From Promethearchaeia archaeon (lineage in GTDB: Archaea; Asgardarchaeota; Lokiarchaeia; Sigyniarchaeales; SOKP01): a DNA stretch of 5,006 bases. The first letter of the stretch is position 1; each line of letters starts with the position of its first letter. Made by a program: the position numbers and the translations under genes. Below are positions 1-5,006 of the stretch, one piece after another. The DNA is taken from the NCBI GenBank assembly GCA_029856295.1, contig JAHQWS010000192.1, positions 1-5,006 of the forward strand, given 5' to 3'. Below the pieces are notes generated by a model. The model saw only the letters and a program-made list of their open reading frames with translations, searched no databases and had not been told where the DNA came from.

Positions 1-81
1 GAAGAAGTATTTGATGAGGGATTTTACGACTGCACTTATGGAACTTGTCCTAAGGGGCATAAACGAATGATTGATGATTGA
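1..81 (+). CDS. C-terminal end of an unidentified protein (5' partial)
   Basis: Frame 1 is open from the first base to a TGA at 79-81, giving 26 residues that end in G-H-K-R-M-I-D-D. The visible piece is acidic at first and then carries C-T-Y-G-T-C-P-K-G-H, a C-x4-C-x3-H arrangement that could bind a metal or an Fe-S cluster. I do not recognise the family from this short tail. The gene converges on a minus-strand UroD-like remnant whose stop lies 9 bases beyond this stop. No hairpin or strong T-run terminator is evident in that gap. The reading as the end of a real gene rests on the open frame and plausible composition, so it is moderately likely; the function is unknown. Confidence 0.6.
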   Translation, partial: EEVFDEGFYDCTYGTCPKGHKRMIDD

Positions 82-90
82 ATTAAGTTT

Positions 91-240
91 CTAAAATTTC
101 AAAGGATATGTGCCAAAATTCTTACCTGTGTTTATGAGTGCGTTAATGTTTTGCGAAGGGGTTTTAGGAGATAAATCACATGCCGTACTGAGCATAAACT
201 TACCTCCTTCTCCAGCATCTTGAATACATTTTTGAGCTTT
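91..240 (-). pseudogene. UroD/MtaA-family methyltransferase C-terminal remnant, out of frame, no start
   Basis: The minus-strand frame ending at TAG (93-91) encodes 49 residues including K-C-I-Q-D-A-G-E-G-G-K-F-M-L-S, then C-D-L-S-P-K-T-P and N-I-N-A-L-I. This matches the conserved C-terminal pattern of the uroporphyrinogen decarboxylase / methylcobamide:CoM methyltransferase superfamily (roughly KxCIxDAGxGGGFILSxGCxxPxxTPxENI). Intact members run to about 330-370 residues and form a TIM barrel that handles a tetrapyrrole or moves methyl groups between a corrinoid and a thiol. Here only the last barrel segment survives. The frame continues upstream to a TAG at 309-307 without family-like sequence, and no suitable start codon precedes the conserved block. 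The 90-codon ORF at 132-404 covers the same bases in another frame; one extra base in the A5 run at 233-229 would join the two. I infer a decayed or rearranged gene; a sequencing frameshift is possible but would not restore the missing upstream barrel. Confidence 0.65.
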
Positions 241-404
241 ATGTTCTCTCCCGAGAAAATCTCGGATATTATGGCATTTGCGGCAGCAAGTCCGGCAATA
301 TTTAAACTACCATGACCTTTAGTAAGTGCATTTATTCGATCCAATGTTATTAAGCTTACATCAGACAATGTTGCATTTATTGTGGCTAATATTTCCTTTT
401 CCAT
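132..404 (-). CDS. Hypothetical 90-residue protein, possibly the head of a broken gene
   Basis: ATG at 404-402 opens a 90-codon frame. A GAGGGTG ribosome binding site (418-412) lies 7 bases before it and a TATA-like element about 40 bases upstream, so translation of the start is plausible. Residues 1-58 (M-E-K-E-I-L-A-T..., with a G-L-A-A-A-N-A-I-I stretch around 38-46) look like a soluble, partly helical domain of no family I recognise. From about residue 59 on, the same bases encode the UroD/MtaA C-terminus in a different frame. The last 30 or so residues here (basic, ending K-P-L-R-K-T-L-T-H-S) are therefore probably an out-of-frame read-through and not evolved protein. I see no signal peptide, membrane segment or catalytic motif. 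It may be a real small gene overlapping a relic, or the 5' part of a frameshifted or deleted gene. Confidence 0.4.
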   Translation of the reverse strand: MEKEILATINATLSDVSLITLDRINALTKGHGSLNIAGLAAANAIISEIFSGENIKLKNVFKMLEKEVSLCSVRHVIYLLKPLRKTLTHS

Positions 405-411
405 ATCTTAA

Positions 412-418
412 CACCCTC
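412..418 (-). promoter_or_regulatory. Ribosome binding site of the 90-residue ORF
   Basis: Read on the minus strand, 418-412 is GAGGGTG, containing the GGTG core complementary to the archaeal 16S 3' end, with 7 bases to the ATG at 404-402. It is the clearest Shine-Dalgarno match in the window and fixes the start of this ORF; the GH20, larB and pgk starts lack anything comparable. Confidence 0.55.
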
Positions 419-435
419 TAATTTTAATTTATTCT

Positions 436-453
436 CTTTTATATTATAAAATA
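436..453 (-). promoter_or_regulatory. TATA-like element upstream of the 90-residue ORF
   Basis: On the minus strand, 453-436 reads TATTTTATAATATAAAAG, a TATA-type sequence. An archaeal start site about 25 bases downstream would fall near 418-420, giving a leader of about 15 bases that just includes the ribosome binding site. The surroundings are very AT-rich, so a chance match is possible. Confidence 0.3.
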
Positions 454-504
454 GGCTTTTTTATTATTAATTAATATACGAAATATCTTTTTTGATAAAA
501 TCCC

Positions 505-541
505 TTAAAAAATATAATTTTGTATTAAATAAAACAATAAA
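505..541 (-). terminator. Possible U-rich terminator after larB
   Basis: Directly after the larB stop on the minus strand come several T-rich tracts, the longest being T6 at 512-507. Archaeal RNA polymerase can stop at oligo-T tracts without a hairpin, and I see no stable stem here. The bias is only modestly stronger than the AT-rich background. Confidence 0.25.
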
Positions 542-1321
542 TTATTTTGAAATTTTATTTGCAATTAGTGCTGCTGATGCGCCAGCTCCAAAACCATTAT
601 CAATATTAACTACTAATAATCCCGGTGAGCAAGATTGTAGCATAGTAGTTAAAGCTCCTTTTCCTTTCTCACCTAAACCATAACCGGACGAAACTGGAAC
701 ACCTATAACCGGTACATCAACTAAAGCAGCAACTACACCAGGTAATGTCCCCTCCATACCAGCACACACAATTATAACATCAACTTCATTTTTTATCATT
801 TCACTTAAAGGCGTAAAAATCCGATGAAATCCTGCTATTCCGACGTCATATCCTGTAAAAACTTTGCATCCCATTACTTTTAAAATTACTTTAGCTTCCT
901 CAGCAACAGGAATATCAGAACTTCCTGCCGTTATAATTCCTACCCGCCCATTTTTTTTTTTGAAATTAAATGAATTCTCTCTAACTATAATAATTTTACC
1001 TAATTCATTAATTTCTATTTCATATTTATCATTTTTCTCAAAGTTATTTTTTATGAGTACTCCTTGTTCTTGGGTATAACGGGAGATAATGGCAAACTTA
1101 TTCTTCTTCAAAAAAGAATTTATTATTTCTAGAAACATTTGATGTTCCTTATTCAGAGCATAAACAACCTCTGGAACTCCGGTTCTCGTTTTCCGGAATA
1201 TGTCTAACTGCGCTAAATCGCCAACGTGCTCAATCATATCAGCCCGTAATAATCTTTCGGCCTCTTCCAGCGTTATTTTTCTTTCTTGAACTTTTTTTAA
1301 AATTTCTCTTATTTCATCCAT
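542..1321 (-). CDS. larB: LarB, nickel-pincer cofactor biosynthesis carboxylase/hydrolase
   Basis: LarB carboxylates C5 of the pyridinium ring of nicotinic acid adenine dinucleotide and hydrolyses its phosphoanhydride, giving pyridinium-3,5-biscarboxylic acid mononucleotide and AMP. This is the first step toward the nickel-pincer nucleotide of LarA-type racemases. The 259-residue product has the family's N-terminal helical region with R-T-G-V-P-E-V (46-52). The PurE-like AIR-carboxylase domain starts near residue 126: A-G-S-S-D-I-P-V-A-E-E-A (132-143), Y-D-V-G-I-A-G-F-H-R (158-167), A-G-M-E-G-T-L-P-G-V-V (187-197) and Q-S-C-S-P-G (229-234). Cys231 sits where the L. plantarum enzyme has Cys221, which forms a transient adduct with the pyridine. 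Length and motifs are complete, so it should be active in the cytoplasm. The start follows the GH20 stop by 6 bases, indicating co-transcription. A run of 11 A (K121-N124) lies between the two regions without breaking the frame. No larA, larC or larE is in the window. Confidence 0.95.
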   Translation of the reverse strand: MDEIREILKKVQERKITLEEAERLLRADMIEHVGDLAQLDIFRKTRTGVPEVVYALNKEHQMFLEIINSFLKKNKFAIISRYTQEQGVLIKNNFEKNDKYEIEINELGKIIIVRENSFNFKKKNGRVGIITAGSSDIPVAEEAKVILKVMGCKVFTGYDVGIAGFHRIFTPLSEMIKNEVDVIIVCAGMEGTLPGVVAALVDVPVIGVPVSSGYGLGEKGKGALTTMLQSCSPGLLVVNIDNGFGAGASAALIANKISK

Positions 1322-1327
1322 TTTCTA

Positions 1328-3964
1328 TCAATTTCCATAGGGGTTAAATATATTTATCATCTTTTCTAATTTTTTTTCATCATATTCCTCTGTGAAATTA
1401 GACATATATCCTTCAATTCCAAAATAATCTTGAGTGTCAGAAATATCCCCAATTAAAAGGTTAGGTTTAAATATATCACCATTTAAGTTAGGGGGGCGAC
1501 CATAAGATTTTGCTTGCTTCCATTCATCTTCTTTCAAATCTAACTTTTGCCAATCATTCGAGTCAAATTTTTTAAGTGTACAGCAAATCCATGTATTATC
1601 AGTAATAAGTTCGGACGTAGTATCCTTTTCTAACAAAATCTGACCATAAATATTTATTGCTCCTTTATAGTTATCATAGTTATATGCTTCTATAGCAATA
1701 ACATTTTTCCCTTCTTTAAGATAGCTTGTGATATCAAAAGTTTTTACTCTTAATACAATGGGTAATATAGACATCGAATATCTACTTAGTACTTGTCCTA
1801 TATACTCATTGTTTATATAGATTTTCATGTAATTATTGGCAATTCCCTGAATGATTGCTTTTTTTATTGGCCGATTAATATTAATCGTTTTTCTAAAATA
1901 GCAGGCTTCGATAGCATTGCTTTTATCAGCTGTCCAAATCCATTCCGATGTTATGTAAGGGTCCTCATAATAAATTCTATTATTAACTTGAGATATCTTT
2001 TTATCATATTCTTTAATAAGAAAGTCAAATAGCTTACTAATGCTATTTAAACAGGGGTGCTTAGCTGCTCTTAACCAAAGCTCTTCAAATTTATTTTTTA
2101 AATATTTCATTTTTTCTTTAATATATCTCAAATCAGAAGTAATTTCTTGAATCTCTGTGTCGCTAACCTCTGATTTATTTAAGGTATCTGAAACTTTTTG
2201 AGAAATATCTATCTTTTCTCTAAGATACTTTGCTAATTCAGCACCAAATTCGATATATTCAAAATTGTCAATTTCAAAAATAACTTTAGATTTGAGTTCA
2301 TTATAAATTTCTAAACATTTGTTTGCTAAATCACCCAATCTTTCATAACTTTCGAATGGCGGTTTAAAGATTTTAGTAGGAAAAGGATGTTTAAAAAAGT
2401 ATGTAAAAAATAGAGGAGGTAATAAAACTGATACTCTATAGTAAACTGATGCGGATTTACTTAATAATGTAAACATTTCATTAAATTTATTGGATGACCC
2501 CTTTTCAATTCCATAGAAAAGGACCCCATAATTAGCTTTAAATTTATTATAGTCAAAATTTAATGTCGTCCACGCCAAAGCGCCATTTAATATTGCACCA
2601 AATATTTCATTCTCTCTAAATGAATAGTATCTCATGTCGCCCCAAGTGGAAGTTAAAACTCCTAAACAGCCATTATCTTTGCTTTGATATGCTGCTTTTA
2701 TAAAATTAATTATATTTTTACTCGCATTTTTATTATCCGGAAAATTTCTCTGCCAATTTAACATCGAGGGACTCGCAATTACCTTATATCCGGCATTTAA
2801 CAGTTTTTTTAAATATGGAAAACTCTTTTTAGGAGCATAATCCCAATACATCAAAATGAGATCTTTGTTTAAGTTCTTTAAAATATTTTCATCTTTTCTA
2901 ATAATATCATCATACATAATCACATAATCATTACCATTCTCTTTGGCAATTTGGTATATTTTTTCATAAAAATTAACTAATACCTTACTTTTACCATGTT
3001 CTTTTATAAATCTTTTAGACCTGTATCGCCCTATATCAAAACTCTCATCACAACCAATATGAAAATACTTAGTTGAAAAAGTTCTACTTATTTCAGAAAT
3101 ATAATCATTAAGAAAATCATAGATCTTAGGATTTGATATATTTAAAGAATGAGCCCCCGGAAATTCTCCTAAATCTTCATATTCTTCATGTTGTAGAATA
3201 TTATCTACATGCCCTAAACACTCAAAAATGGGAACAAATTCAATATATCTTGATTTAGCAAAAGCATCTATCTCCTTTATCTCATCAGATGTTAAGGATC
3301 CTCGTTCTTTTCCAATTTTAGGGTGTTTCGGATGTGCGAACACATCTTCCAAATATGCACAATAGAAGTTCATTTTGTAATGACTAAGGATTTTCAGATA
3401 TCTCTTAGCATTTTCTACTGTAAATATCTGCCCTCTGGAAAGGTCTTGAGCAACACCTCTTATCATAAAGTCTGGAGCATCTCTGATTGAGATCTCAGGT
3501 AAAAAAAGATCCTCTTTCTTAGGGGAAAGTGTACTAGTTAGAAAAGCATTTTTGGTTAATTGTATAAGCGTTTGAATTCCATAAAATAACCCTTTTACAT
3601 GAGGGCTATAAATTAAGATTTGGTTGTTATCAATTTCTAGATTATAGCTCTCCTCATTATTTTTATCTAAGAGATCCCGCTCATTTTTGCTATTAAGAAA
3701 TTCGACATCTGAATTGTCTGCGACTACTTGATTTAATTTAATAGTACTAACTGTTCCGAGAAAATCGTTCAAATCATCTAATAAAATATTAGAATTATTT
3801 ATACTTATAAAACGTATAGTACACTCGTTTGTTAATATATACGCATTATTATTTTCAGTTTTAGAAACTTCTTTAGGTTCCGGAATTAAAATCGGAATTT
3901 CATTTAAAATATTATCCGATTTTGTAAGATTTTTAATTAATATCCCCATCAACGAATGCTTCAT
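1328..3964 (-). CDS. GH20 beta-N-acetylhexosaminidase-like glycoside hydrolase with C-terminal sandwich domain
   Basis: GH20 enzymes release terminal beta-linked GlcNAc or GalNAc by substrate-assisted catalysis. Domains in order: an N-terminal GH20b-like alpha/beta domain (about 22-160, starting I-P-I-L-I-P-E-P-K); a TIM barrel (about 165-480) with substrate-type R169, H252 (G-H-V-D-N) and the motif H-I-G-C-D-E-S, whose D306-E307 are the stabilising Asp and acid/base Glu; a helical region (about 530-660) with E-L-W-L-R near 628; and a galactose-binding-like beta-sandwich (about 672-780, W-I-W...Y-F-R-K, then Y-I-N-N-E-Y-I-G). W374, W404 and W441 are candidates for the -1 subsite. The 878 residues suit the multidomain branch of the family, and catalytic residues look intact. 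No signal peptide or membrane anchor is visible, so it is probably cytoplasmic. Met6 is an alternative start; neither has a convincing Shine-Dalgarno site. larB follows by 6 bases. GlcNAc versus GalNAc specificity cannot be told. A bacterial origin by transfer is plausible but untested. Confidence 0.85.
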   Translation of the reverse strand: MKHSLMGILIKNLTKSDNILNEIPILIPEPKEVSKTENNNAYILTNECTIRFISINNSNILLDDLNDFLGTVSTIKLNQVVADNSDVEFLNSKNERDLLDKNNEESYNLEIDNNQILIYSPHVKGLFYGIQTLIQLTKNAFLTSTLSPKKEDLFLPEISIRDAPDFMIRGVAQDLSRGQIFTVENAKRYLKILSHYKMNFYCAYLEDVFAHPKHPKIGKERGSLTSDEIKEIDAFAKSRYIEFVPIFECLGHVDNILQHEEYEDLGEFPGAHSLNISNPKIYDFLNDYISEISRTFSTKYFHIGCDESFDIGRYRSKRFIKEHGKSKVLVNFYEKIYQIAKENGNDYVIMYDDIIRKDENILKNLNKDLILMYWDYAPKKSFPYLKKLLNAGYKVIASPSMLNWQRNFPDNKNASKNIINFIKAAYQSKDNGCLGVLTSTWGDMRYYSFRENEIFGAILNGALAWTTLNFDYNKFKANYGVLFYGIEKGSSNKFNEMFTLLSKSASVYYRVSVLLPPLFFTYFFKHPFPTKIFKPPFESYERLGDLANKCLEIYNELKSKVIFEIDNFEYIEFGAELAKYLREKIDISQKVSDTLNKSEVSDTEIQEITSDLRYIKEKMKYLKNKFEELWLRAAKHPCLNSISKLFDFLIKEYDKKISQVNNRIYYEDPYITSEWIWTADKSNAIEACYFRKTININRPIKKAIIQGIANNYMKIYINNEYIGQVLSRYSMSILPIVLRVKTFDITSYLKEGKNVIAIEAYNYDNYKGAINIYGQILLEKDTTSELITDNTWICCTLKKFDSNDWQKLDLKEDEWKQAKSYGRPPNLNGDIFKPNLLIGDISDTQDYFGIEGYMSNFTEEYDEKKLEKMINIFNPYGN

Positions 3965-4014
3965 GATAGCTTCTAATTTTTTTTCTCTTAATATTCTAAT
4001 TAAATCCTTTAAAG

Positions 4015-4022
4015 TTTATAAA
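4015..4022. promoter_or_regulatory. Palindromic TATA-like box between divergent GH20-larB and pgk
   Basis: TTTATAAA reads the same on both strands and is flanked by A-rich, BRE-like bases on each side (AAAG on the left; CAAA on the minus strand from the right). A start about 25-27 bases away would give a leader of roughly 27 bases for the GH20 gene and about 45 for pgk. One element could therefore serve either or both directions. No mapped start supports this. Confidence 0.35.
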
Positions 4023-4049
4023 TTTGAAAAAAGAATTTAAGAAGTCAAG

Positions 4050-4059
4050 AATTATAATT
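4050..4059 (+). promoter_or_regulatory. Alternative TATA-like box for pgk
   Basis: AATTATAATT lies 31-41 bases before the first pgk ATG. A start site about 25 bases downstream would fall near 4080, giving a leader of about ten bases, which suits a gene with no Shine-Dalgarno site. It competes with the box at 4015-4022 as the main pgk promoter. Confidence 0.3.
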
Positions 4060-4090
4060 TGATATTGAATTTATTTCAATCCAAATCAAA

Positions 4091-5006
4091 ATGATGATGC
4101 AAATGAAGATTGATTATACTTCTTATAAGGATGTGGATTTGAAAGGTAAAAAGGTTCTCATGCGGGTTGACATTAACTCCAATATTGATGTAGAGAAAAT
4201 GGAAATTAGAGATTCTCCCCGCATTAGAGCATTAGTCCCTGCTCTGAATGAACACTTTAAAGATAGTGCAGTAATTATAATGGCACATCAATCTAGACCC
4301 GGAAGTGATGATTTTACTGATTTAGATATCCATGCTAAGGAGATTGAAAAACAACTTGGACGTCCTGTAAAATTTGTTAAGGATATTTTCGGTGAACAAG
4401 CCGTTGAGGCGATTAAGAATCTTAAGCCCGGAGAAACGTTAGTTTTAAATAATATTCGTAAATGGGATGGTGAAATGGCCAAATATAATACTTTTAAAGA
4501 TGCTGAAAACACCGAAATGATACAAACATTATATCCTTTGGTCGATTATGTTATTGTAGATGCTTTCGGTGCTGCTCATCGTGCCCATGCCTCAATAGTT
4601 GGATGGCCTAAAATGATGGCAGGTCCCATAACTGATAAAGAATTAGCAAATTTAAAAAAGATCATGGAAGACCCTGAAAAACCAATGGCAATGCTTATTG
4701 GTGGAGCAAAAGCAATTGATAAATTTAAAGCAATGAAATATAATTTTGATAATGAAAAACTAGATTATGCTCTATGTTCTGGATTAACCGCAATTTTAAT
4801 CTTTGAAGCTTTAGGGAAAAACATGGGAGAGGTAAATCATAATATTATTGCTAAGGATTTAGAAGCTAATAAAGATATGATTGTAGAAACTTATGAAAAA
4901 TATAAAGATAAAATTCTTCTGCCAGAAGATTTAATCATTGATGATAATGGTAATAGAAAAACTATAACTATTGATGAAGCTGGAACATACAATACCACAA
5001 CCGGAG
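4091..5006 (+). CDS. pgk: Phosphoglycerate kinase, archaeal type (3' partial)
   Basis: The enzyme transfers phosphate between 1,3-bisphosphoglycerate and ADP in cytoplasmic glycolysis, or the reverse in gluconeogenesis. The frame is open from ATG at 4091 to the window edge: 305 codons of an expected 400-415. The N-terminal domain is complete: M-R-V-D-I-N-S (24-30, with D27 and N29), R44 in P-R-I-R, H-Q-S-R-P-G (66-71), N-N-I-R (120-123), and D-A-F-G-A-A-H-R-A-H-A-S starting near residue 155 are the conserved 3-phosphoglycerate-binding positions. A-G-P-I-T-D-K-E-L and G-G-A-K-A-I-D-K then lead into the nucleotide-binding domain, whose later glycine-rich part is missing. The start is ambiguous: codons 1, 2, 3 and 5 are all ATG, with an in-frame stop at 4055-4057 upstream and no Shine-Dalgarno site, so a short or absent leader is likely. 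It is divergent from GH20-larB and is probably an unrelated housekeeping gene. Confidence 0.95.
   Translation, partial: MMMQMKIDYTSYKDVDLKGKKVLMRVDINSNIDVEKMEIRDSPRIRALVPALNEHFKDSAVIIMAHQSRPGSDDFTDLDIHAKEIEKQLGRPVKFVKDIFGEQAVEAIKNLKPGETLVLNNIRKWDGEMAKYNTFKDAENTEMIQTLYPLVDYVIVDAFGAAHRAHASIVGWPKMMAGPITDKELANLKKIMEDPEKPMAMLIGGAKAIDKFKAMKYNFDNEKLDYALCSGLTAILIFEALGKNMGEVNHNIIAKDLEANKDMIVETYEKYKDKILLPEDLIIDDNGNRKTITIDEAGTYNTTTG

Noticed and set aside
223..240. Programmed -1 frameshift joining the 90-codon ORF to the UroD frame
   Set aside because: The A5 run in CTCAAAAATG is not a standard slippery heptamer, the nearby hairpin lies upstream and not downstream, and the joined protein would still lack most of the barrel.
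405..541. Possible small RNA or further gene between larB and the 90-codon ORF
   Set aside because: The region is only very AT-rich sequence with TATA-like and T-rich tracts; no stable fold or coding frame stands out.
492..683. Open frame of 63 codons on the + strand
   Set aside because: It is mostly antisense to the conserved C-terminal part of larB, has low-complexity composition and lacks a ribosome binding site.
864..1079. Open frame of 71 codons on the + strand
   Set aside because: Antisense shadow of larB across its conserved motifs; the hydrophobic and Phe/Lys-rich content mirrors the opposite strand.
1793..2032. Open frame of 79 codons on the + strand
   Set aside because: Antisense to the GH20 C-terminal sandwich domain, with no start signals or family-like motifs.
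4288..4512. Open frame of 74 codons on the - strand
   Set aside because: Antisense to conserved phosphoglycerate kinase sequence.
1..5006. Defence system, CRISPR array, transposon or other novel multi-gene system
   Set aside because: No direct-repeat array, terminal inverted repeats, transposase, nuclease or helicase motifs were seen; the complete genes belong to known enzyme families.

Overview
The window is an AT-rich stretch that reads as archaeal. The clearest marker is the partial phosphoglycerate kinase at the right end, which has archaeal-type motifs (H-Q-S-R-P-G, D-A-F-G-A-A-H-R-A-H-A-S, A-G-P-x-x-x-K-E-L). TATA-like upstream elements and the scarcity of strong Shine-Dalgarno sites point the same way. 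The low GC and a UroD/MtaA-type methyltransferase remnant would suit an Asgard (Loki-like) archaeon, but the sequence alone does not prove that lineage.

Left end (1-404): the last 26 codons of an unidentified + strand gene end at 81. Converging on it from the minus strand, 9 bases away, is the end of a frame encoding 49 residues typical of the C-terminus of uroporphyrinogen decarboxylase / methylcobamide:CoM methyltransferase (UroD/MtaA) proteins. That frame has no start codon of its own. It lies out of frame with a 90-codon minus-strand ORF (132-404) that does have a good ribosome binding site. The locus therefore looks like a broken or rearranged methyltransferase gene. By eye it is also less AT-rich than the rest.

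Middle (542-3964, minus strand): a two-gene unit. The upstream gene encodes an 878-residue family GH20 beta-N-acetylhexosaminidase-like protein with an intact catalytic Asp-Glu pair, a helical region and a galactose-binding-like beta-sandwich. It has no recognisable signal peptide. Six bases after its stop comes larB, which encodes the carboxylase/hydrolase for the first step of nickel-pincer nucleotide cofactor synthesis. No larA, larC or larE is visible here.

Right end (3965-5006): a 126-bp divergent intergenic region with a palindromic TATA-like element separates the GH20-larB unit from the phosphoglycerate kinase gene, which runs off the window after 305 codons.

The genes do not form one obvious pathway. 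The GH20-larB pairing suggests co-expression of amino-sugar glycoside cleavage with a cofactor used by LarA-type racemases and epimerases, but that link is inference. I found no tRNA, rRNA, CRISPR array, insertion sequence or integrase.
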